Below are positions 34,571 to 46,417 of a stretch of DNA of 64,000 nt, one piece after another. How positions within the stretch are numbered: position 1 is the first letter of the stretch; every line of letters starts with the position of its first letter. The position numbers and the translations under genes were made by a program. This DNA is from Galaxea fascicularis (taxonomy: Eukaryota > Cnidaria > Anthozoa > Scleractinia > Euphylliidae), in NCBI GenBank assembly GCA_948470475.1, contig OX419335.1, forward strand, positions 18,714,979 to 18,778,978, read 5' to 3'. Under the pieces are notes generated by a model. That model worked only from the letters and a program-made list of their open reading frames with translations. It searched no databases and was not told the origin of the DNA.

Positions 34571-36139
34571 TTCTTGCTTCTTTTGGAACTGAGAATTTGG
34601 CTGAGTAACGTTCACAATTTACATGCAATTTTAATTGCTTGTTGAGTTCCCCGCGTTGCGTAAAGCCACTGAACAAGCAAGGAACCAATAAGAAGCGCCT
34701 GCTTACATGTAACAGCATATGTCAAGATGGCCTCATTTAGCAAGTCACGACACCATAATCTTGCATATATTGAGCTAATTATAGCTGTCGCCATTTTCAC
34801 TCCACTAGGAAAAAGAAATTTTATTTAGAAGGCAAAAGGACAATGAGCCCTGTAGTTACTAACAAATTACTTCATAATGAAAATGGCCTATCCATAAGTG
34901 GACACAGACATTGTACACTGTAGCAGGAGCTCCTGACTGTGGTTATCTATTTACAATTTGTGTAATTTGTTGGATTTTTGTGGTTTCTCAATAAAAGCCA
35001 ACATTTTCAGCGTACGATGAAATTTTATCCAAAAATTTGCCTATTCAAGCGTAGTAGTCTGTAATAGTATCGTAGCGTTGCCACAAGAAATTAAAGTGGT
35101 GTGCTTTCAAACTGTTAGTTTTGCTTGATTTCCTCCGAATCTGAGGGCAGTTAATGTGTACCATACTAGGAAAAAATACGTAAATACATGTTTTCAGTGA
35201 TCCACTCTTCCTTTGGATACGTTGTTTTTCCTTCTGCATGGTGCAGCCACGACGGCAGAGATACTTGTTCTACTCTAATCTACTTGGAGCCAACGGAGGA
35301 AGGGCAATGAAATTGTTGCTTTGAAAGTATAACATGAATCGCTGTCTTCAGACAACTCTTGCTTATACCCTCTACCCGTGAAAGAAATACCTAGCGTTTT
35401 ATTTAAAAAGAGCCATATGATAGCTTTTCATGAATGGAATTTTTTATTCTCAGAAAATGTGAGATTCCGGTCTCCGTGCGCATTCGAAAGTTCAAAACGT
35501 AAAATTAAAAGTATTGATTATCATGATATCAGTCATTCTTTACTGCTATATCTTCGTCGTGCTTTTGCTATACAAACAAAACGTTTATATCTGTTTTAGA
35601 AATTTTTGTCAAGAATTTTAGAAATGTTTGAAGGGATTTTGGAGCTTTATGGGGGAAATTCCGGAAAGAATTTTAACCCATTTTACGGGTATTTTCCGGT
35701 ACACGCCACGGGCTTGTTTTCCCGCTAAAATGTTTCTACTTTACTAACGAGACCCTGTTTTTTCAAGACGTCCTGTTAGTACAGCTGCTATCGTCCAAAA
35801 AATAGCTGAATTGTTCACTTTTGTGATAAAAGCACAAAACGTAACGTGATTACTACTGACCCCGTAACAAACGATTTCCAATATTGAAATTAAGCCCTGG
35901 ACTTGAGATCTGCGCAGGTCCTAAAATTATCAAAATGAAAACGAGGCTGACATTTAAATTGCTTGAAAACGAGCCCCAGAGTATAAAAATAAACACGGAA
36001 CTAATATATTAGTATCAAATGTGGTATCCTGTGGCAGAAAATATTTAAGATGCGAGCTATTCATCATTTGCTAGAAACGTAGAAGAGTTCTAGAACATTG
36101 GATCTGTTCCTGGAAATTTAAACGTCAAAGTGCTAAGTC
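34571..36139. other. upstream of the membrane-protein gene; no exon seen
   Basis: A 62-codon - strand frame (34800-34612, MKMATAIISSIYARLWCRDL) ends a few bases inside the upstream extension of the membrane-protein frame. It could be an upstream ORF or 5' UTR, with no other support. The rest is AT-rich and featureless. Confidence 0.35.
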
Positions 36140-37383
36140 AAGGTCAGGGAATAGAGCACACCATTTAAGAGAGAAAGGCCTCATGGCACAAGACGTGTAC
36201 GTAGAAATAGGTTTAGTAATGCAAATTTAGAGCGTGCGAAGAAAAGGAAATATGATGGTGAGAACGAAGAGGAAAACAACCTCCTTGTAACAGAAAGCAC
36301 CTCCAGCCTCGTCAAGGCCAGGCGTTCTAGCTTTCCAAGCAAGCCGGCTAGCAATCGCTGCTTGTTTTGTGATTTAAGCGACATCCCAGCAAATCTTCAT
36401 GCTGCTTCCACTCTTGAGGTTGATAGAAGAGTAAGAGAATGTGCATTCAGTCTTCTAAACGATAACAGGCTGATTGGCAAGCTGGCGTCGGGGGACATGG
36501 TAGCGACAGAAGGAAAGTACCATGTGAAATGCCTCGTTGGCCTGTATAATCAGAAGCTAGCCGAAACTGAAATTGTCGCTTAACTCTGAAAACAATTCAT
36601 CGTATAAGCCTATAAATATAGAGGAACTTGCATTTTCAGAACTTGGTGCCTTTCAGTGATGAAAGTCTTGAGGTTGAGGAGCCAGCTGTGTTAAAGCTTT
36701 CAGATCTTGTGAAGTTCTATTCTTCAAAACTTAGCGAACTAGGGGGAGAGCAACCTGATAGGATCAACACGACAAGACTGAAGACCCGTCTACTGACAGC
36801 CTTTCCTGATCTTACAGCACATGCTGAAGGAAGAGAGGTTCTTTTAATCCTCAGCCATGACTAAATAGGCGGTGTCTTGTTCAAGGCTACCAATAAGGAC
36901 TCAGATGCATTTTACTTAGCGAAAGCATTAATGATTGCAAAGACAGAAATTCTGCAGGTGAAAAACTCTTGTGCAAGCAATGGAACATTTGCAACCGACT
37001 CCCAGACAAATGCCGTTTACTTAAACTCACTTAAAACATTGCTAGATATGATAATGAGAGGCCCAACGACCAAAAGGGATTCAGCGGAGAGCTAGGCACG
37101 CCTTACTGCTGCTCAGTTGTTGGCTTTCAATACCATATCTTGATTTCGAGACAAAACAGTCAACAATACTGGTACCATTCACCACACTCACTATGTTAGA
37201 AGCAGAGAGTGCCCATTACCCATATATGCAGCACGAATGATGGTCCATGCACTCGATGCTAACCTGCATGGCCATAAACGAATAAAGATCTGAAGCAATG
37301 AAACTGATGTTGTCGTGCTTGTCATTTCCATTGTTCCAACTCTCTCATTAGATAAACTGCGGATCTCATTCAGTTGTTCCAAG

Positions 37384-37627
37384 CAGGGGCCCGTTTCTCG
37401 AAACTCTCGAAAACTTTTCGGGCCCGAAAAGCAATTTCTAAAAGTGTAATCCATTTATTCTAAAAAGCTGGTCTTTTACTATGATTTCAAGATAGGTAAA
37501 TGGTAAAGGTAACTTTGCTGCAAAATTTCATGCCTGGAAATGTCTCCACTTTTCAGATACGAAGAAAATCATGGCACCCGACTGATAGGCCCGAAAAGTT
37601 TCGGGTGTTCCAAGAAACGCACGCCAG
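37384..37627 (+). mobile_element. MITE family G copy 3
   Basis: It begins CAGGGGCCCGTTTCTCGAAA and ends AAGAAACGCACGCCAG. It is inserted in the LTGCDTVS pseudogene, directly followed by copy 4. Confidence 0.85.
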
Positions 37628-37821
37628 TGGCCCGTTTCTCGGAACTCCCGAACACTTTTCGGGCCCGAAAAGCCATTTCTAAAAGTGTAATCCATGGCCA
37701 TTTATTCTAAAAAGCTGGTCTTTTACTATGGAAATGTCTCCGCTTTTCAGATACGAAGAAAATCTTGGCACCCGACTGATAGGCCCGAAAAGTTTCGGGT
37801 GTTTCGAGAAACGCACGCCAG
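37625..37821 (+). mobile_element. MITE family G copy 4, in tandem with copy 3
   Basis: It begins CAGTGGCCCGTTTCTCGGAA and ends TTTCGAGAAACGCACGCCAG. It shares its first bases with the end of copy 3 and lacks about 45 bp of the middle. Confidence 0.85.
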
Positions 37822-38491
37822 GTCCGTAACCTCCCAGCACGCGCCATAGCTACATCCCTGGGTCGATAAAAAGCAGCTGTGTTGCTGATGTTTCACGCAT
37901 TAACAGGGTGTGACACAGTTTCATTTTTCAGTGGGAGAGGAGGGAAGACGGCGTGGGATGTGTGGAACGTGTTCCCAGAGCTTAATCCTGTTCTTAAAGT
38001 GCTGCTGATGTTGCTAGAGGATATAGATGACACATGCATGGATGTCATTGAGAGATTTGTGGTACTCTTACATGACTGCACGAGCAGCCTCAGTAAAGTA
38101 AATGAAGTCAGGCAAGAGCTTTTCTCAAGAAAGGCAAGATCCTTTGACAAAATCCCTCCCACTCACGCATCCCTACTACAACAATTTCAAGAGAGCTGTC
38201 TTTCAAGGCGGTTTTGTATGGGGCCAGATGCTGTTAAAGCAGCCCACATTACCAAGTCGATCTAGCTGGGGATGGCAGCTCGAAAGTAATCGCTGGGTGC
38301 CACACTGGACGACACTCTCGCAAGCTAAGGACTCCTGCTATGAGCTCATTCGATGCGGTTGTAAAGCTGGTTGTCGAGGACGCTGCAAATGCCAGAGAAC
38401 CAATCCTACCTGCACTGGATTATGCAACTGTGGAGGCAACTGCAACTAACTGTTAAAGCTCACAATGTGTATCCTATACAAAAACGCTAAA

Positions 38492-39022
38492 CAGTGGAAC
38501 CCCGATATAACTATCTTCGATATAACGATATTCCCGATATAACCATTTCTGAGCCATTTCTGTTACATTACAAATACAGTAAAATGTATGGAACAAAACC
38601 CCGATTTGACAATCCACGATAAGGATACCCCGGATATAACAATTACAATATAGCAGCCTAAGCGTAAATTTATACCCGATATAACGATAAAATCAATCAT
38701 CACACGACCGGAAAGGAATGGCAGACGCTTCAACCAACAAAAATAATTTGACTTAAATGTAACCGTTAAAAGTTCACAATTGGATTACAATGAATATCTA
38801 AATGCGTTTTACCCTCTTTTTCCTTTAACAGTGCTATTAACTTGTTCAATTTCTTCTCCTGAAAAGCATAAGCTACTGGAAATTCCATACCCTGATATAA
38901 TGATAACTGTGCTTGTTTTTCTCCAATATCGTTATATCGGCGATTCGTTTACAACGATACTCCGGTATAACGATGTAATTTTACCAGTCCCTTGGTACAT
39001 CAGTCATATCGGTGTTCCACTG
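38492..39022. mobile_element. MITE with CAGTGGAAC termini (Tc1/pogo-like)
   Basis: The ends CAGTGGAACCCCGATATAAC and TATCGGTGTTCCACTG are inverted repeats. The body is full of CGATATAACGATA motifs in both orientations. Similar CAGTGGAAC ends are typical of pogo/Tigger-type elements. The flanks are AA on both sides, not the expected TA. Confidence 0.65.
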
Positions 39023-40999
39023 AAGTTGACTGTTGTCGTATCTATCATTTCTGTAGTTGAGCTATCTCAGCAGCTGTACTTGCATTTTACCCTTGAAACC
39101 CTCAGGGAGCAAGAAAAACTAAATGAAGCTATACAGAATTAAACGAACAAAAGAGCACATTAAAACACTAAATAACTAATGACTGGAGAGAAAATTAAAT
39201 TGAATTAATTTTGCTTCGACAACAGGTATAGTTTGACTTTCTTTGGAAAAGAAAAGATACCGAGGTTTTTCATTTCAGTTGGTAATTGACGCCAACAGTC
39301 GACTGCCATGGCTGATGTCGTTTTCTTACCAACGTTGGTACTAAAACATGGTTTGTAAAACTTACCTTTTGCAGCATAGAGGATATGGTAAGAATGAATG
39401 TCACTGGCATAGTGAAACAAATACTGAAAAGATATGTGGTGTTTCCAAGAGATTGTTTCATCAATTAGGACACCTAGATACTTAATATGGTCTTTTTGTA
39501 TTAAAGAATAGCTAGAACCCTTGTTATTAAGGATTTTTATATGAAATATATTATGCACTTTCTTCTTAGGAGACTTAATCATCATATAATTAGTTTTTTT
39601 TAAAATTGATTGTTAATTTATTTATATCACGCCATTCTTTTACTTTTAATATTTCTTGGGTACCTAAAATTTCTAGTTCTATGGAGTTAGGGGAAGAAAT
39701 GAATATGTTGGTGTCATCGGGAAATATTCTGAAAGATATCTTTTTTTGAACAATTTGGGATGTAGTTTATATATATAAGGAAGAGCAGTGGACCAAGCGA
39801 GCTGCCTTGAGGAATACCGCACACTGCCTTTTGCAGTTCGATGATTCCGTACCGTCCATAGAGACGTATTGCTGACGATTTGTCAAATAATTTGTGAACC
39901 ATTGTAAAAGGAGGCCCCTGATACCATACTTCTCCATTTTGGTCAAAAGAATGTTGTGATTAACAGTGTCAAATGCTTTCGCAAAATCCAGAAATACTCT
40001 TCATGTGAAAAGGTTATTGTCTATTGCTTTTTTCAAATTGTCTGTGATCTCTGCTTTGATGAATAGACCTCCCTTTCCTAAATCCAACTTGAAATTGACA
40101 TAGAATGTCATACTTTTCAATATAATTTATCAGTTGCTTATATACAAGTTTTTCTAAGATTTGCGCAAAAAAGGAGAGAGTCGACATTGGGCGAAAATTA
40201 GCAGCATCTGAAGTATCACCACCCTGAGTGTATCAGGAACGATACTCTAGATCTGTTCCAGGGATTGGTTATATACTTCTCCTAGTGCTTGATAGATATA
40301 ATTACAGGCTAATTTGATAAATTTAACAGGATCCCTATGGTCGATTTAGAACTTTTAAAGTTTACTATTAAGCCATACACTTCGTAAGCGTGAATAGACC
40401 TGAACATGAAGCTATTGGAAGACGCTCTATGGTTGTATTTTGTAGGATTAAGATTGTCACGGTTGGGTAATTCGGAAGATAAACTAGGGCCTACATTGAT
40501 AAGTTAAGCGTTAAGCTGATCACAAATACTTAATTTATCGGTATAGCACTTGTTATTGTATAAAAGTTTGTTTACTACGGTATTAGCCTTTTGTTTCCTG
40601 TTTATAATCATGCCTATTAACTTCCAGGTCATTTTAATATTATCTTAAATTGGTTAGAGAAATATTTTTGTTTAGCAATTTGTTTAATCTTATTTAGTTT
40701 ATTGTTAAATGCTTTATAAAGTTTCACCTTTGCTGAATCACAACTCAAGAAGTGTGACTTAAACAGCTTTTGGTTTCTCTTAATCGAATCAGTAGTATAC
40801 CATTCGAAATCCATGGTTTCTTTAATTGTCGTCTCTCGGGAGTTAGTGACTTGTCTAATTGGCGCATGTTTGTTCGTTATTTCATGCATATTCATATTGA
40901 CATCGACATCTTCACTTTGGACAAGGTTATAAAAATCAATCCGGTTTGCTAAGTCTACTTCGAATAATTCTTTATCAAAATGGGAGAAGTCTCTTTATT

Positions 41000-41335
41000 A
41001 CACGACTTGGGCAGTCAGAGGGCCAATAACTAAAATCGGCCAATGAAATTGCTCTATTGCCAGTCCGATATTCTCTAAGTATTGGGCCGGGTATTGTCCC
41101 GAATGGTCCCGTGTTGTTCCCGCGTTGTCTTCAGTCGTGTAATAAATCTCTTATTAACCAAGCTTGCTCGGGACCGTACTGGGAGAATATCGGCCCTCGG
41201 TCTTTTTTGTACGGACCTCGGTGCGCTTGGTCCGTACTGTCAAGAGCTCGGGCCGATATTCTACCAGTGCGGCCCTCGCGCTTGGTTATTAAGATAGATA
41301 TAATACCTCTCATGTATAAATGATGGGCGCGTAGT
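41000..41335. repeat. GC-richer inverted-repeat insertion inside the LINE
   Basis: GGGCCGATATTCT and AGAATATCGGCCC, and GGTCCGTAC and GTACGGACC, occur in both orientations within 300 bp, and LINE coding sequence resumes on both sides. It looks like a foldback MITE. Exact ends and target duplication are not clear. Confidence 0.55.
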
Positions 41336-42206
41336 TGATACAGTACAAAAACAAGGTAAATGATCAGAAATGTCAGCCAGACAGATGCCAGATTTGATTT
41401 ATTTTTCAGGAGAATTTGTATAAATGTGATCAATGAGAGTTGCACTGTGGTTTGTAACTGGCTCTGGTGGCCTTAGTAATCATTGGCTTGTAACCAAGAT
41501 TTAATAACATGTCTAAATAATCGGAAGTCTGTCTATCTGTGTTATAAGAGAAAAAGTTGATATTTATATCACCTAAAATATACGCTTCAAAGCCTTGGTT
41601 GTTGAGATATTCTAGTTTCTGTCTCATAATTTGCAGAAAGCTTTCACGGTCATTTTGCGGATGCCTATAAATACAGTTAATTTGGTTTCTTAGATTGCGA
41701 TGACACTAGGTATTTCGTTTACTGTTAATATATAATATAAGAAATACATTTTTTAGGTAAACTACGGGTATTGCAACTCAAAATCGAAAAGCCTTTAGTC
41801 CAGGCCTTTTGAAAATACGCGCCAGCTTGCTTAATATTAATTTTTTGATTCAATTGTATTCAAATTCCACTCATGACCTTTTTCAGGATTTTCAACTAAA
41901 CTCTGAAATAGGTCTCTCGAATCGGTTAATAAACAAGAATAGTGATAAACCCATGATCCTATAATTTTCATGAATTCTCTATCTTCTAGTCCGTAAAACA
42001 GGAACTCGCTTAACTCATCCATTCAGTGTACGAGCTAGAAAATTATAAAGTCAAAATTTAGCAGTCATCGATACCTGCGAACCCGAACAAGAGAAGTCAT
42101 AATTTAGCATATTACACTCATTTGCAAATATTTATAAATTGCAGAAATACGGCTTACTTGACAAGATAGAGACATATTCCTTTCAGGAAACATAGATACA
42201 TGTACT

Positions 42207-43010
42207 TCAGCCATTTGGGGGAGACCGGTGCAATTCTATTTTCTTACTGAAAATTTTCGAGGTCATCAACCGACTCAAACTTGAAAGTGCGTGATGAATT
42301 CGCCGCTTTTTTAAAGTATGTTCGACCATTGTTTGTCCATATAAATTCCACTTGAGGTCTTTCTTGAGCTTGTTTAAACTGCCAAACGGCTTCTTTCTCA
42401 TCGGGGTCAAAGATCCAGAGATATAAACCTTCTTAGTTAGATCTAGAGACTCCACTTCAAGATCTTTCAGAGATTTGATGCTGCTAGCTTTCTTCCCTGT
42501 CACTTCCTTTCTGCTGGCATAGAACTCATCGCGAACTGTCCTCCTCATGTGTGAATGTTACAATCAGCTTGCCAGGCTATCAGCCGCTTGGTTGAATGAA
42601 GGTAAAGGATGAGCAGTAGATATATCCTCATCGCCAAGATCCATACCTATTTCTTTTCCAATGGTCTTCATGAGCTCGAAACAATCGACTTCATCATTCG
42701 GTTTTAAACCGGAGATTTCAACGTGGTCTCTTCTAAGGTATTGTGCAAGCTCGTCAATTTCTTTCTTTGCTTCAACAGAGTGCTTTTGTATAATGCTAAG
42801 ATATTGCTTGACAATTTTTACATCTGCGGTGAGCTTCCCTGTTTTATCATTACTGTTCTGAATATTCTTTAACAACTCGTCGTACTTACTAGAGAAGTAA
42901 TCGACGGACGACTCCAGTTCACTATATTTTTCTTCAATCGAAAGCAATTTTGATCTTATTGGTCTAATTTCCTCCTCGAGGAGTTGTTTGATTTCATCCA
43001 GGGTTGCCAT
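42207..43010 (-). pseudogene. LINE ORF1 (coiled coil plus RRM-like), frameshifted
   Basis: The first 149 codons from the ATG at 43010 are open: an acidic/Lys-rich coiled coil, then HVEISGLKPNDEVDCFELMK. The frame breaks near 42560 and resumes as VTFTHEE..., REEFYASRKEV-like and LTKKVYISGSLTPMRKKPFG. This matches the RNA-binding ORF1 of Jockey/Daphne-type LINEs. Confidence 0.75.
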
Positions 43011-44155
43011 GAACAAAACAAATAACACGATACCTGCATAAAGTAAAATGATAGCCAATTTAGCTCAGATCCATATCGGAAACGGTTCGTAACAGGGTTA
43101 GTAATAATCATGCAAAGTTTCATGCTTTTATCACAAAAGTGAACAATTTTTGATGATAGCAACTAGACTATGTTACCAGAAGCACAATGAACGGAACGTT
43201 ATTTCCTTAATCCTGAAAACAGAATAGGCCCTCGAAAGACACGTTTACTGTCCGGAATACTAACGCACCCTTAATATGAAAACCCCACGGATCATGCCCT
43301 GAATATTGTGCAGTTTTGGAGCGTCGTCAATTTGCTTCCCAATGATAAATGCCGACATAAAAGTTTCCAAGTGAAGGGAGATGGGTGATTGTCGTTCTTG
43401 GGAAGGTTATTCTAGAAAGCATGGATTTCCTTTTCTCTCCGCACTCTTTTCATTTTATTGGAGGGTTACTGGTTGGAAATTTAGATCCACAAGAAGGTAA
43501 AATCGGTGACGCTTTTGCATCTAGGATGAGATGGAAGGAACAAAACTGAAAATGTATTTAAAGATATACTGGGTCATGTCAATTCTAAAAAAAAAAAAAA
43601 ACAACAGCAGCAAAACATCAGAGAAACACCGCCGTTTGACAACGCACGATAAAGCTTGCCAAGACATCTACATGTATTCATGGATTGTCTGACGTTTCCT
43701 ATGCCTGGCCAGGATTCAGCTTGCACTATTAACCTTGATTTCGTTTGGCGTCATCCAATACAAACAATTAATCTCAAGCTGAAAGATATGGTAAAATAGA
43801 GTCTACCTGAAATGAACGAAAAGGACAAGTTCGTTCATTGTTGCCACGCAAGAAATGGCTCATGAAGACAGTCAAGTAAAGGTTAAAGAATCAAGAAAGA
43901 TTATACCTTCTCATTGTCATTAAAGATGATAACAGTGCAAAAGTGTACATCACCTGTCTATTGCTTAAGTGTGAAGATTTCAGACAATTCAACGCTGGTG
44001 TGATTCTGATCAAACATTTTTACACCGCACCTGTGAATCGTACGTAATCTCCTGGATCGCTGATTTCAAACAATTTGATAACAATGACATGTGTAAACAA
44101 GCGTAGCTAAATGCTGTATGAGCTGTGCACGCTATTCCAGCAAAGGAGTGAAATC

Positions 44156-44767
44156 ATGGCGGAAAACGGACCAACACGCCTTTGCGAAAACTTTAATCCT
44201 ATACATTGTCGTGCGCGATCAGCGTTTGAACCTGTTTTATCGTCCAGAAGAGTTGACGCAGGCTTATTGCTGCGAAAAAGCATTCTGTTAGCGAAAAACA
44301 ACTGCAAACCGCTTGCGAATGAGCCCCACATTGCCAAGCTAGAGAAATTCGTAGAAAACTTCGTTACTGAAGAGTGCGGTGTCAAATTATCGGGGAGCCT
44401 ATCAAGTAATCCGGAATTAATTCTGCCTCAAGCATCCAGAAAAAGAGGAAAGAACACCTTCACAGAATTTCAAAGTGAAGCCTTGGAAGAAAATTTCAAA
44501 TTTAGAAAGTATTTATCTCCCTCGTCGAGAAAATGGTTGGCAGACCTTGTGGGCTTGTCCAAACAACAGGTTGTAACGTGGTTCCAGAACAGACGAGCTA
44601 AAGAGCGAAAAAGAGTTGGGGTAAAACTCCCAAGACACGGGAAAAAGTGTACACTACTTCGCAACTTCGTAAATCCGGGACTACCAGAGCCGCATAATCC
44701 TCGTCGCTGGCAAACCTTGCAGGGCTTATCCAGGCAACAAGTTGTTATGCGGTTCCACAACATGTAG
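44156..44767 (+). CDS. homeodomain transcription factor (Hhex-like), single exon, 203 aa
   Basis: This is a DNA-binding transcription factor by family. The homeodomain spans residues 95-154 (SRKRGKNTF through WFQNRRAKERKR). The usual core residues are present: L16, F20, W48, F49, Q50, N51, R53. Position 47 is Thr, and the second-helix start reads KYLSP, both as in Hhex-type homeodomains; position 5 is Lys rather than the usual Arg. The frame is open from 44111, but the ATG at 44156 (AATCATGG, purine at -3) is the stronger start. The N-terminal 94 residues carry a FEPV-like patch but no motif I can name. The last 25 residues (RWQTLQGLSRQQVVMRFHNM) are a decayed second copy of helix 3, from a tandem duplication. 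Whether a further exon exists is unknown. Confidence 0.82.
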   Translation: MAENGPTRLCENFNPIHCRARSAFEPVLSSRRVDAGLLLRKSILLAKNNCKPLANEPHIAKLEKFVENFVTEECGVKLSGSLSSNPELILPQASRKRGKNTFTEFQSEALEENFKFRKYLSPSSRKWLADLVGLSKQQVVTWFQNRRAKERKRVGVKLPRHGKKCTLLRNFVNPGLPEPHNPRRWQTLQGLSRQQVVMRFHNM

Positions 44768-44840
44768 CGGCTAAGGAGCGAAGTGCGGCTGAACTACCGA
44801 GACCGCATGGCAACTTCACAACTCTGGGGGTACCAGAGGA
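44698..44840 (+). repeat. decayed tandem duplicate of the homeobox 3' half
   Basis: The segment repeats 44521-44692 at an offset of about 171-179 bp. Shared blocks include CTCGTCG, GGGCTT-TCCA, CAACA-GTTGT, GGTTCCA-AACA, GCTAA-GAGCGAA and, at the end, TACCAGAG. In this copy the homeodomain frame is broken by indels and a TAG at 44765-44767, which now ends the protein. Confidence 0.8.
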
Positions 44841-46386
44841 AAGTAATGCTGGGAATTCAGACACGTTCTGCTCTACTTTTTAAGCTCGGAACATCATACA
44901 TTTCGACATGAATGGTGATACTTTGTAATACGTTTAAATTGATATTGTTAGGTTATCGTTAAATGTTCACAATCACTGAGAAGGATACAAAGGTTACACA
45001 TTAGCGTTCGAGAAGGACTTTGAGCAGTGCTACTTATCACAGTATTTTGATATCGCTTTAATATTTTACTCGCTTCTTTCGTGCAATATTCCTCCAATTT
45101 ATTCTTTTTTGGGAACATGTGTTAATATTGTTCATCGGGTAATTTGTTTGAGATAGATGTTTTGCACAAATCGTTTCATTTATGCACTTTCGCCGCTCCA
45201 ATTCTCGGAGGATTATCCTTTTATCGACAAGAACTCACACTTGACAAGTATGTCCTAGAATTACTTTAACTATTTTAGCGGTGAAACAGCAAACTCGAGA
45301 ATTCTCATGGAAACAAGATGTAGTGTTTTCTCAGCAAACATTTTGATTGTTCACGTAGAGTCTATTCGTATTTGTAGTCAGTCTAAATAGTTTATTTTTT
45401 CATTTATTTTCTGACGAACCTCCGCATTTCAACCCTTTGACCCATGAGGCGATTTCATAGAAACAAGAGTAATATTATCGTTTGTTTTGTGGGAGTTTTG
45501 TTGCCGTTCTTAATGAACAATGCAACTTTAGAAGGCATATCGAAAAAAAGACATAGATGTGAACGTCTGTTTGGGCGGATTAAACTTCCTGTGGACCGGT
45601 TTGTTGCGGATCGGCCCTTTGATTTTCGTACCTTGACAGTATTAACATAGCTGTCAATAACTGAGGACTGGTACTTTAACGACGACGGATACCTGAGATT
45701 TTATTTGCGCAGTAATTAATGAAATCACTTAGGGGCATGTAAAATATGTTAACGCTGTGCGCTCGTGCACTGAATATCGTCTCGTTCTACCTAACAACAA
45801 CAACAACTAACGTGGACACCAACATTACGACAAGCTAAAGTATTCGGCCTGAAAACTTGTTGGTCAAATCGCGTTCAGTGCCAGAAGCGCCAAATGTTTA
45901 TTGCTTTTTGTTTGAGTTTCCTTGGTGCAATCTGCGAAAGCTATTTTAGTCTAAACATTCTGTCATCAGTCGTAGTTTCTTTCTAGTTGGAATCTGAGTA
46001 CATTTGACTGATGCAATAAATACAAAGACAATCAATACAAACTTTGAGCGCTTAATTCATTCAATTTCTTCAACAGTTTGAACGGAGTGCGTAAGCCCCA
46101 CAACATCTTCTAAAAGAAATAACAAAAACTTGTACCTGGTGCTTTGTTAAGTTGGATTAGCACTTGGACATCTTAAAAGCAATCGAATTTAAGTGCTTCT
46201 CTAACCGATTCTATCGTGGGGCTTGAACATTCTCGTGACTATGAAACTCGACAGTAAAAACTGCAATAACGGTTGTTAATTCCACGTAATTCCCCAGACG
46301 GCCGACATAAAACACTTTGATGAGAATATGACATGTGCAAACAAACCCATCTAATTGTTGCATGCACCTTTCACGCTATCCAGGTG

Positions 46387-46417
<31 letters not shown>

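Larger units (their letters stand above)
36140..38450 (+). pseudogene. broken mobile-type ORF with LTGCDTVS motif and Cys-rich tail
   Basis: Pieces in order on the + strand: NANLERAKKRKYDGE and NRCLFCDLSDIPANLHAAST, then VDRRVRECAFSLLNDNRLI and KYHVKCLVGLYN (36181-36583); KLSDLVKFYSSKLSEL (36628-36864); NSCASNGTFATDSQTNAVYL (36877-37095); an SNETDVVVLVISIVPTL-type piece (about 37300); then MFHALTGCDTVSFFSGRGGK (37879-38265) and, after a frameshift, CGCKAGCRGRCKCQ and TCTGLCNCGGNC (38340-38449). I associate this domain order with a multicopy, uncharacterised family in coral genomes. The TGCDT core resembles the GCDY loop of FEN1/PIN-like nucleases, which is a guess. Several stops, frame breaks and two MITEs make this copy dead. 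Confidence 0.65.
39205..43060 (-). mobile_element. nearly full-length, decayed LINE (Jockey/CR1-like)
   Basis: Read on the - strand, the parts lie in the right order. ORF1 (43010-42207, with a frameshift near 42550): MATLDEIKQLLEEEIRPIRS, a coiled-coil region, and an RRM-like stretch with YISGSLTPMRKKPFGSLNKL. ORF2 endonuclease (42020-41350): AYILGDININFF and SGICLADISDHLPCF (in broken frames). Then a linker (40895-40630) and reverse transcriptase (about 40500-39205) with [19 protein letters not shown] and IKYLGVLIDETISWKHHIS. Stops and frame breaks throughout show that it is dead. Another repeat is inserted at about 41000-41335. Confidence 0.88.

Noticed and set aside
34571..34615. Longer N-terminus for the membrane protein
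   Set aside because: The upstream start would be GTG; the ATG at 34570 opens on a proper signal peptide.
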